From positions 310,001 through 374,000 of the forward strand of contig NZ_JAAVLW010000005.1 of NCBI RefSeq assembly GCF_013114835.1: a stretch of DNA of 64,000 bases, in the 5' to 3' direction. This DNA is from Bradyrhizobium archetypum (GTDB lineage: Bacteria > Pseudomonadota > Alphaproteobacteria > Rhizobiales > Xanthobacteraceae). The notes below the pieces were generated by a model. The model ran no database searches, was not told the origin of the DNA, and was given only the letters and a program-made list of their open reading frames with translations. The position numbers and the translations under genes are program-made. The stretch's first letter is position 1; the number at the start of each line of letters is the position of its first letter. This document shows positions 58,031-64,000 of the stretch, piece after piece.

Positions 58031-59065
58031 TTAGGCCGCCGCCTTCGCGCCGGTCGGAACTTCCGCGATGGTCTTCAGGATCTGGGAGGCGATCTGGTAG
58101 GGGTCGCCCTGCGAGTTCGGACGGCGGTCTTCCAGGTAGCCCTTGTAGTCGTTCTTGATGAACGAGTGCGGCACGCGGATCGAAGCACCGCGGTCGGCCA
58201 CGCCATAGCTGAACTTGTTCCAGGGAGCGGTCTCGTGCTTGCCGGTCAGACGCTTGTCATTGTCCGGCCCGTAGACGGCAATGTGGTCCATGAGATTCTT
58301 CTCAAAGGCCGCCATCAGCTTCTCGAAATACTCCTTGCCGCCGACTTCGCGCATGTACTTGGTCGAGAAGTTGGCGTGCATGCCCGAGCCGTTCCAGTCG
58401 GTGTCGCCCAGCGGCTTGCAGTGGAATTCGATGTCGATGCCGTATTTTTCGGTCAGACGCAGCATCAGGTAGCGGGCCATCCACATCTGGTCGGCGGCGG
58501 TACGGGAACCCTTGCCGAAGATCTGGAATTCCCACTGGCCCTTCGCCACTTCGGCGTTGATGCCTTCATGGTTGATACCGGCATGGAGGCAGAGGTCGAG
58601 GTGCTCTTCCACCATCTTGCGGGCGATGTCGCCGACGTTCTTGTAGCCGACGCCAGTGTAGTACGGGCCCTGCGGCGCCGGATAGCCTTCCGACGGAAAG
58701 CCGAGCGGACGGCCGTCCTTGTAGAAGAAATATTCCTGCTCGAAGCCGAACCAGGCTCCTTCATCGTCGAGAATGGTCGCACGCTTGTTGGAAGGATGCG
58801 GGGTCTTGCCGTCGGGCATCATGACTTCGCACATCACCAGCACGCCGTTGGTGCGGGCACCGTCAGGATAGACCGCGACCGGCTTCAGCACGCAATCGGA
58901 GCTGTGGCCTTCGGCCTGCATGGTGGACGAACCGTCGAAGCCCCAGAGCGGAAGCTGCTCCAGCGTCGGAAACTTGTCGAATTCCTTGATCTGCGTTTTG
59001 CCGCGCAAATTCGGCGTCGGCGTATAGCCGTCGAGCCAAATATACTCGAGCTTGTACTTGGTCAT
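58031..59065 (-). CDS. glnII: Glutamine synthetase II (eukaryotic type)
   Basis: A 344-residue GSII enzyme that makes glutamine from glutamate, ammonium and ATP. Family marks: YKLEYIWLDGYTPTPNLRGK at the start, LPLWGFDGSSTMQAEGHSSD (beta-grasp/substrate loop), AWFGFEQEYFFYKDGRPLGF (metal Glu pair), AGINHEGINAEVAKGQWEFQ, NGSGMHANFSTKYM, and GKHETAPWNKFSYGVADRGA followed by SIRVPH (ATP and glutamate contacts). There is no adenylylation Tyr segment, so GlnE control is not expected. Expressed from a near-consensus sigma-54 promoter 120 bases upstream, and divergent from a gstI-like gene. Confidence 0.97.
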   Translation of the reverse strand: MTKYKLEYIWLDGYTPTPNLRGKTQIKEFDKFPTLEQLPLWGFDGSSTMQAEGHSSDCVLKPVAVYPDGARTNGVLVMCEVMMPDGKTPHPSNKRATILDDEGAWFGFEQEYFFYKDGRPLGFPSEGYPAPQGPYYTGVGYKNVGDIARKMVEEHLDLCLHAGINHEGINAEVAKGQWEFQIFGKGSRTAADQMWMARYLMLRLTEKYGIDIEFHCKPLGDTDWNGSGMHANFSTKYMREVGGKEYFEKLMAAFEKNLMDHIAVYGPDNDKRLTGKHETAPWNKFSYGVADRGASIRVPHSFIKNDYKGYLEDRRPNSQGDPYQIASQILKTIAEVPTGAKAAA

Positions 59066-59188
59066 TGAGCCTCTCTTGAGTTGATGCTTGATGCGGGAAA
59101 CCGAAACCTTGAACTCTGGATTTTGACGCCCAGCCCCCTGGAGGTCTCCGCATACGTGTACCCGGCCACGTCAGGCCACTTCTTACTA

Positions 59189-59204
59189 AGCATGTAACGT
59201 GCCA
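59189..59204 (-). promoter_or_regulatory. Sigma-54 (RpoN) promoter of glnII
   Basis: The minus strand reads TGGCACGTTACATGCT, matching the consensus TGGCACG-N4-TTGCW at all but one fixed position with exact GG-N10-GC spacing. It points toward glnII and would give a leader of a little over 100 bases. This fits the known RpoN/NtrC control of rhizobial glnII under nitrogen limitation. I could not identify clear NtrC sites upstream. The remaining 430 bases to gstI hold no gene that I can support. Confidence 0.85.
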
Positions 59205-59637
59205 GACGCTGCACTGCGGCAGCAGCCGTCCACAGCGCGCCTCAACGACGGCCTAAACTAGGAGCTGCGACATAGGAGCGCGGCAGGCCTGCAAATCAGG
59301 CACTCGGGCGGCGAGCCTGCGGGACGAATCCAGCCTATTTCTCCGGCATTTGCGCTCACCCACGGCTAAGCGCTTAAAGGTGAGGCATCCGTTTGAAGCC
59401 CCTGCACAGAGATGCTGGCTTCCCCGAGCAACCATCCCGTCGGATCACGCGTTGGTCAGGCGACCGCTGCCCCGCAGAATGCATCGCCGAAACTGCCTAC
59501 GAAATAGACAAAATCTGCCGCTCTATTAGTCACTTGCACCCGCCCGGGGCACCGACAATATCGACTTTACGTAACGACCAGAGAACGAGTCGGGCGCACC
59601 ATGGAGGCTCGCGCTTCGGCGATAAGGAGAGACCGAC

Positions 59638-59838
59638 ATGATCAATACGGGCTTGAGTCAGGGGTCTGCCAAGATCTACCAATTCCCAGAAGGGGGCCGT
59701 GCGGCTCTCGGGGGCCGCCGTTACGGCGAGACCACGGCGGCCGAGTTTGCCGCCCAGGCGGTCAACCTCGCAGACTGCAGCGACAGCTGGTACCACGCCG
59801 CCGCCATCGAGGATGAAAAGAGCGGGCGTGATCACTGA
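59638..59838 (+). CDS. gstI: GstI-like glutamine synthetase translation inhibitor (DUF2735)
   Basis: A 66-residue soluble protein of the DUF2735 family: GSAKIYQFPEGGRAALGGRR, YGETTAAEFAAQAVNLADCS, SWYHAAAIEDE. In Rhizobium leguminosarum the small GstI protein, encoded divergently from glnII, inhibits translation of glutamine synthetases under nitrogen sufficiency. The position here, divergent from glnII, is the same. AAGGAGAG lies upstream of the ATG. A bidirectional terminator follows. Confidence 0.85.
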   Translation: MINTGLSQGSAKIYQFPEGGRAALGGRRYGETTAAEFAAQAVNLADCSDSWYHAAAIEDEKSGRDH

Positions 59839-59897
59839 TGTCCGGGAGGTGTTTGGCAGGGACGCGCCCGGCAAACCAGGCGCGGACGGAGAACTAG

Positions 59898-59932
59898 AAA
59901 AGGGTCGGAACGAAATCGTTTCGGCCCTTTTT
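59898..59932. terminator. Bidirectional Rho-independent terminator
   Basis: AAAAGGGTCGGAACG pairs with CGTTTCGGCCCTTTT (two G-U pairs) over an AAAT loop, with A and T runs on either side. It serves gstI from the left and the convergent lysozyme-inhibitor-like gene, whose stop codon touches the T-run, from the right. Confidence 0.85.
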
Positions 59933-60249
59933 CATGTCTGCTCGCATGTCGTGGTTCGCCGTCTGGCATGCTTGAGCGTGGTGATGCCGGCCTTGGTGAT
60001 CCTTAACGTCACGCCCTTCCCCTGGTAACGTTCCCCCGACATGGCCCAGCGCCTCGGCAGCGTTACCGCCTTGCCGTCCAATTGCAGATGGGCCCGCCTG
60101 TCATATTGGAAAAACCCGACAGTGAATTGCGACCCGTCGGCACAACGATAGTTCCGGAAGCTGGACTGCGCCGACGCCGGCGATGCCGCCAATGCGACCG
60201 CCGCGAGGCACAGCGCCGCGCCGAAAATCGTGATGTTCCGCCGATTCAT
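59932..60249 (-). CDS. MliC-like exported protein (lysozyme inhibitor family)
   Basis: A 105-residue protein: signal peptide (ITIFGAALCLAAVALAASPASA) and a single MliC-type beta-barrel domain (FRNYRCADGSQFTVGFFQYD, AHLQLDGKAVTLPRRWAMSG, ERYQGKGVTLRITKAGITT, ending with a second Cys). The pattern Y.C..G..F.V.F, L.L.G....L....SG.RY, G....L...G......C matches membrane-bound or periplasmic C-type lysozyme inhibitors. There is no lipobox Cys, so it is probably soluble in the periplasm. GGGGGCG precedes the ATG. Confidence 0.85.
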   Translation of the reverse strand: MNRRNITIFGAALCLAAVALAASPASAQSSFRNYRCADGSQFTVGFFQYDRRAHLQLDGKAVTLPRRWAMSGERYQGKGVTLRITKAGITTLKHARRRTTTCEQT

Positions 60250-60339
60250 GTTTCGCCCCCTTGAGAGTTCAGTATAGACGAGACGGGGCCCAACGGCACC
60301 CGCTCGGCCCCATTCTGCGTCCAAACCCTTGCTGCATTG

Positions 60340-61086
60340 ATGTCAGTGATCCCTGCCCGCCATCTCAATCTTTCCGGCGCGAGTAATTTCCGCGATCTCG
60401 GCGGCTATCCCACGAGCGACGGTCGGACCGTGCGCTGGCGGCAGATTTTCCGCTCCAACCATCTCGGCCATCTTACCGACGAGGATGTCTCCGTGCTGCG
60501 GAATCTTGGCGTCCGCAGTGCGTTCGACTTCCGTGGCACTGAGGAACGCGCGGCCGCCCTGTGCGGCATGCCTGAAATATCAGTTCATTCGCTGCCGGTC
60601 GAACCCACTGTCGTCGCGGCATTGCGCGCGATTGCGGCGGGGGGCACACCGCTGTCGACGGATCACGCCGTCGAGGTAATGCACGAGTCCTATCGCAGCT
60701 ATGTCCAGAAGAATACCCACAGCTTCCGGACGCTGTTTGCGCACCTATTGGAAGATCGGGCGCCGCTGGTCATCCATTGCACTGCCGGCAAGGACCGCAC
60801 CGGCTTTGCCTGCGCGCTGATCCTGCATACGCTCGGCGTTTCCGAAGACGTCATCTCGAAAGACTATCTCTTGACCAACAGCTTCTACCGCAGGGACCCC
60901 AATCACAGCACCGACCTGCCGGACGAAGTCAGGCAAGTGCTCGGCTCGGTGCAGGCCTCGTTCCTCGCCGCGGCGTTCGAAGCCATCGATGCCGAATATG
61001 GTGATCTCGAAAGCTATCTGCGTGATGGCCTTGGCCTCGGCAACGCCGAACGCGCCCATCTCGAAGCGCTCTATTTGCAGGACTAA
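60340..61086 (+). CDS. Tyrosine-protein phosphatase (Y_phosphatase3 family)
   Basis: A 248-residue protein with the DSP/PTP-like fold: LNLSGASNFRDLGGYPTSDG (conserved N-terminal FRDLGGY), IFRSNHLGHLTDED, VRSAFDFRGTEER, and the catalytic P-loop VIHCTAGKDRTGFACALILH with the nucleophile Cys and Arg in HCxAGKDRT. This family in bacteria acts on phosphotyrosine or phosphoinositides. ATG 60340 is used although TTG 60337 is also in frame; no strong ribosome site is seen. Confidence 0.92.
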   Translation: MSVIPARHLNLSGASNFRDLGGYPTSDGRTVRWRQIFRSNHLGHLTDEDVSVLRNLGVRSAFDFRGTEERAAALCGMPEISVHSLPVEPTVVAALRAIAAGGTPLSTDHAVEVMHESYRSYVQKNTHSFRTLFAHLLEDRAPLVIHCTAGKDRTGFACALILHTLGVSEDVISKDYLLTNSFYRRDPNHSTDLPDEVRQVLGSVQASFLAAAFEAIDAEYGDLESYLRDGLGLGNAERAHLEALYLQD

Positions 61087-61090
61087 CCAA

Positions 61091-61744
61091 TTAGTCAGCC
61101 TTGACCCGGCGCATCGACACGACCTGCGCGGACGGCTTGCCGCCTGTGGTCCTGACGTTGACCTGCACCTGATAATCGTTGCTGGTTTCGCTCTTGGGCA
61201 CGTAGAGCATCGCGGTGAAGCGCGCGCGGCCGCGCTCATCGAGCGTCAGCGGCCGATCCGTGCGCACGCGGAAGGAATTGCCCTGGCGGTTTCGCGGCGG
61301 CAGCCTGGCCGTCATCACAGGCTCGACCAGCGCACGCAAATCGAGCTTCGTGGCCGTTTCACCATCAATTCGGTAATAGGCAAAAGAATCGCTGTCCCAA
61401 CGGCTATTCGCGACCTCGATGACGGATCGGCTGTCCGGCGACCACGCCGCGACCAGTTCGTAGCGGTTGGCGCGCATCTCGCCAGTTTCCCAATACTCGC
61501 CGCCGAGCTTGGCAAGTACCGTGCCGTCCGCGATGCGGATCAGGACATTCTCGACTTTGTCGGGAATGTCGCGGCCCAGCAGCAGCCCTTGCTCGCTGCG
61601 CCAAGCGAACGCGTAGTTCTTCGACGGCGAGGTTGTGTCGGCGAAGACGCGCATCGCGGCCTTGCCCTCGCCGCAGACCAGACCGCCGTGTTGATCGACA
61701 ACGCAGGCCTGCGCCAACGCGGCAGGCATCCGCAGCGCATGCAA
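61091..61744 (-). CDS. Exported protein of unknown function, uncertain start
   Basis: A protein of about 217 residues from TTG 61744. The hydrophobic stretch ALVFPFVVIALHALRMPAAL, ending ALAQA, looks like a signal peptide, but its first half lies upstream of the TTG with no ATG, GTG or TTG before an in-frame stop. So either CTG or another unusual codon starts it, or the N-terminus is broken. The mature part reads CVVDQHGGLVCGEGKAAMRV, YAFAWRSEQGLLLGRDIPDK, ENVLIRIADGTVLAKLGGEY, ELVAAWSPDSRSVIEVANSR, resembling one strand set of a beta-propeller (SPDSR). No family assigned. It converges on the phosphatase gene with 4 bases between stops. Confidence 0.68.
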   Translation of the reverse strand: MHALRMPAALAQACVVDQHGGLVCGEGKAAMRVFADTTSPSKNYAFAWRSEQGLLLGRDIPDKVENVLIRIADGTVLAKLGGEYWETGEMRANRYELVAAWSPDSRSVIEVANSRWDSDSFAYYRIDGETATKLDLRALVEPVMTARLPPRNRQGNSFRVRTDRPLTLDERGRARFTAMLYVPKSETSNDYQVQVNVRTTGGKPSAQVVSMRRVKAD

Positions 61745-61854
61745 TGCGATTACAACGAATGGAAAGACCAGAGCGCGGCGCCTGGCGCGATCCTATCCGG
61801 CAGACGCTTGCCGTAAAGCGAGCCCGAGCGGTCCGGTAGGCAGCGCCTGTCGGC

Positions 61855-62055
61855 TCAGGCCGCGGCTTCCATTTCCATTTCGGCATCGAGATCGGCGATA
61901 ACGTCCTCGAAAGCCGAGATCGCCTGCTGAATTGCCGCGATCTGCATCAATTCCCAGCTCGAGACCGGACCGCTGCGATTTTGCAGCGCTACGACCAGGT
62001 CGCGCCGCTGCTCCTTAAGCTGAACAAGCGGTAAACCGTGATCCGGCAAACCCAT
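61855..62055 (-). CDS. Small acidic helical protein, 66 aa
   Basis: A soluble protein with two helices (VQLKEQRRDLVVALQNRSGP and AAIQQAISAFEDVIADLDAE) and an acidic end MEMEAAA. AGGGGGA precedes the ATG. Not recognised, probably lineage-restricted. Confidence 0.65.
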   Translation of the reverse strand: MGLPDHGLPLVQLKEQRRDLVVALQNRSGPVSSWELMQIAAIQQAISAFEDVIADLDAEMEMEAAA

Positions 62056-62277
62056 GACAAATCCCCCTGCCTTTTGTTGGTATCGGCTTTGTAGCGAACG
62101 GAGTCTGCAAACGGCTTACAGAACTCCGGCAAATTTTATCGATTTTGCCCCACGCACCCGGCGCAGATGCGGCAATTTGGGCTCACCGGGCTCGCTCATG
62201 CAGAAATTCGCCGCATTACGATTGAAAAACTCCTGATAAGGTGCGCTTCCTTTATCCCCGCGATGCGGAGGCCCTTC

Positions 62278-62958
62278 ATGGACGGAAAAGTCATTGTCGT
62301 GACGGGTGCGCTGGGAGCGCTCGGCCGGGTGGTCGTAGACGAAGCGCTGGCGCGGGGCGACCGGATTGCCAGCGTCGATCATGCGCCGACGCAAGCCCCG
62401 GCCACGGCTGATCTGTTCGAACTCGGCGGCGTCGACCTCACCGACGCAGCGGCAGCCAAAAAAGCGATCGACGCCGCGGCCTCGCATTTCGGCCGGCTCG
62501 ACGCGCTGATCAACATCGCCGGTGGATTTCTCTTTGAGACGGTGGCGGATGGCGATCCCAAAACATGGCAGCGGATGTACGCGCTCAATGTCATGACGGC
62601 GCTGAACGCGTCGCGCGCCGCGATCCCGCACCTTACCGCATCGGGCAACGGGCGCATCGTCAATCTCGGCGCGATGGGCGCGCTGCAGGCCGGTCCAGGC
62701 ATGGGCGCCTATGCCGCCTCCAAGGCCGGCGTGCACCGCCTCACGGAGGCACTCGCCGCCGAGCTCAAGGGCAAGATCACCGTCAACGCCGTGCTGCCGT
62801 CGATCATCGACACCGCAGCCAATCGTGCGAGCATGCCGAAAGCCGATTTCGAAAAATGGGTGACGCCGAAAGAATTGGCCGACGTGATCCTGTTCCTGGC
62901 CAGCGACGCGGCGAGTGCGGTGACCGGCGCGCTGCTGCCGGTGAACGGAAGGGTTTAG
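62278..62958 (+). CDS. SDR family NAD(P)-dependent oxidoreductase
   Basis: A 226-residue classical short-chain dehydrogenase. Cofactor loop VIVVTGALGALGRVVVDEAL, then DALINIAGGFLFETV (the NNAG position reads NIAG), GRIVNLGAMGALQAGPGMGA, catalytic YAASKAGVHRLTEALAAEL, and ITVNAVLPSIIDTAANRASM. Substrate unknown. The usual Ser before YxxxK is replaced by the GAMGA region, so activity should be tested rather than assumed. ATG 62278 has GGAGG six bases upstream. Confidence 0.88.
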   Translation: MDGKVIVVTGALGALGRVVVDEALARGDRIASVDHAPTQAPATADLFELGGVDLTDAAAAKKAIDAAASHFGRLDALINIAGGFLFETVADGDPKTWQRMYALNVMTALNASRAAIPHLTASGNGRIVNLGAMGALQAGPGMGAYAASKAGVHRLTEALAAELKGKITVNAVLPSIIDTAANRASMPKADFEKWVTPKELADVILFLASDAASAVTGALLPVNGRV

Positions 62959-63032
62959 TGATCAAACGCCTCGCCGAAATTCGGCTAGAATCCGGGCACT
63001 GAGTCGCGGCCGCTGCGCCGCCGGAGCCTGCC

Positions 63033-63719
63033 TTGGAAACTGCGCTTTATCTCCCCGTCAAACGCTTCCTCGAAAAGCTCGGCTTCACCGTCAAGGGCGA
63101 GGTCGGTGGCTGTGATCTGGTGGCGTTGAGCGGCGACGACCCGCCGATCGTCGTGATCGGTGAACTGAAGCTGTCCTTCAACCTGGAACTGATCCTGCAG
63201 GCGGTGGACCGCGCCGGCGCCGCCGACGAGGTTTGGATTGCTGCCAAATTATCCGTGCGCGGCAAGGGCCGCGAAAGCGACGCGCGTTACCGCAATCTCT
63301 GCCGCCGGCTTGGCTTTGGCATGCTCGCCGTCACCAACACCGGCGATGTCGAAGTTCTCGTCAAGCCGCCGACATCAGCGCCCCGCCGCGACCCCAAAAA
63401 GCGCTCGCGGCTGATCGCGGAGCACCAGAAGCGCAAGGGCGATCCGGTCCTGGGCGGATCGACGCGCGCGCCGATCATGACGGCCTACCGGCAGCAGGCG
63501 CTGGCCTGCGCCTCCGCGCTGTCTGGCGGGCCGCGGCGTGTCAGGGATTTGCGGCTGGAGATTCCCGATGCCGGCAAGATCCTCCTGCACAACGTCTACG
63601 GCTGGTTCGACCGCGCCGAGCGCGGCATCTATGTGCTGACCGATGCGGGCCACGCTGCGCTGAAACGCTGGCCGCAGCGGCCGCCGGACCTGACCGCCGC
63701 CGGCAATTCCGCGCTGTAA
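63033..63719 (+). CDS. DUF2161 protein with PD-(D/E)XK-like nuclease motif
   Basis: A 228-residue protein. The N-terminal part has the nuclease-like pattern VKGEVGGCDLVALS then PPIVVIGELKLSFNLELILQ: Asp, about 16 residues, Glu-x-Lys. The middle reads YRNLCRRLGFGMLAVTNTGD, and the C-terminal half is a winged-helix-like region (KILLHNVYGWFDRAERGIYV). DUF2161 is described as a putative PD-(D/E)XK phosphodiesterase; no direct function known to me. Starts at TTG 63033. Confidence 0.87.
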   Translation: METALYLPVKRFLEKLGFTVKGEVGGCDLVALSGDDPPIVVIGELKLSFNLELILQAVDRAGAADEVWIAAKLSVRGKGRESDARYRNLCRRLGFGMLAVTNTGDVEVLVKPPTSAPRRDPKKRSRLIAEHQKRKGDPVLGGSTRAPIMTAYRQQALACASALSGGPRRVRDLRLEIPDAGKILLHNVYGWFDRAERGIYVLTDAGHAALKRWPQRPPDLTAAGNSAL

Positions 63720-63847
63720 CCGCCGAACCACATGACGCCATCAGACTTGAGGGGTTGGAGATGCATGGCTGTATTGCCATGTGAAATTCATATTGCAATG
63801 CAACATGTGGGCACCTACGTATCTGCGCAATCAAATGCGAGGCCCCT

Positions 63848-64000
63848 ATGAGCGAAGACTGGAACACGAAATACGGCACACGACGCGTCCGGCGGGATCC
63901 GCCGACGCTGGAGGAGGCAATCTTCGCCGCGGTCGGGATCACCGATGATCAGCAGCAGCAGGCGGAAATCGCGGCTGCGCTGATGGGCCTGCCCTATGAG
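63848..64000 (+). CDS. Conserved hypothetical protein, cut by window end
   Basis: The first 51 codons: MSEDWNTKYGTRRVRRDPPT, then LEEAIFAAVGITDDQQQQAE and IAAALMGLPYE. The frame is still open at the last base. The acidic, helical start resembles a small conserved rhizobial protein. GGGGCC-like sequence upstream gives no clear ribosome site; ATG 63848 is the only good start. Confidence 0.7.
   Translation, partial: MSEDWNTKYGTRRVRRDPPTLEEAIFAAVGITDDQQQQAEIAAALMGLPYE

Noticed and set aside
59450..59470. Sigma-54 promoter for gstI
   Set aside because: TTGGTCAGGCGACCGCTGCC has GG-N10-GC spacing, but the flanking positions match the consensus poorly.

Overview
The window looks like the chromosome of a Bradyrhizobium-type alphaproteobacterium (Nitrobacteraceae, Rhizobiales). 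Pointers are the GC-rich coding sequence, a eukaryotic-type glutamine synthetase II (glnII) divergent from a gstI-like gene behind a near-perfect sigma-54 promoter, a B12-dependent ribonucleotide reductase, GapR, the complex I subunit NDUFA12, a BA14K-type surface protein, and many dispersed palindromic intergenic repeats. I see no rRNA, tRNA, CRISPR array, integrase or complete insertion sequence.

Layout. 1-15.6 kb: a GlxA-type regulator divergent from a DJ-1/PfpI enzyme; a MarR regulator and a membrane protein that share an operator-like motif; NDUFA12; a glycine-rich BA14K protein; a response regulator with a hybrid histidine kinase; an HNH nuclease; a ketopantoate-reductase-like enzyme; a DMT exporter; and nrdJ with a long structured leader. 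15.6-21.05 kb: an AT-richer accessory island (below). 21-36 kb: DMT exporter, PepSY protein, UvrD-like helicase, ROK kinase, tricarboxylate-binding protein, GapR, pyridoxal kinase, RlpA lipoprotein, class III cyclase, PanE, and small secreted or hydrophilic proteins. 36-46 kb: a duplicated two-gene cassette (DUF6894 plus a small basic protein), dehydrogenases, a long dispersed repeat, a chemoreceptor, a GDPD esterase and a frameshifted avidin-family gene. 46-55 kb: an ABC-F ATPase, an operon of very hydrophilic small proteins behind a DUF2267 gene, a LuxR regulator with an HtrA-like protein lacking the catalytic His and Ser, and a TonB receptor/PepSY reductase/small membrane protein iron operon. 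55-64 kb: two GrlR-like proteins, the glnII/gstI nitrogen locus, a lysozyme-inhibitor-like protein, a tyrosine phosphatase, an SDR enzyme and a DUF2161 nuclease-like protein.

The most interesting stretch is 15.67-19.13 kb: a HAD phosphatase, an E. coli-type GMP reductase, a HAM1/ITPase-like protein with altered active-site residues, and a SIR2-domain protein overlapping the HAM1 gene. HAM1 plus SIR2 is the sensor/effector pair of the Kongming (KomABC) antiphage system, where an adenosine deaminase makes deoxyinosine nucleotides that trigger NAD+ loss. Here a GMP reductase, which also makes an inosine nucleotide (from GMP), takes the deaminase position. This looks like an undescribed variant of purine-based immune signalling. 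The SIR2 gene carries a frameshift, the HAD gene appears broken at its 5' end, and a HEPN-like gene further along is also frameshifted, so this copy may be decaying or the assembly may contain errors.
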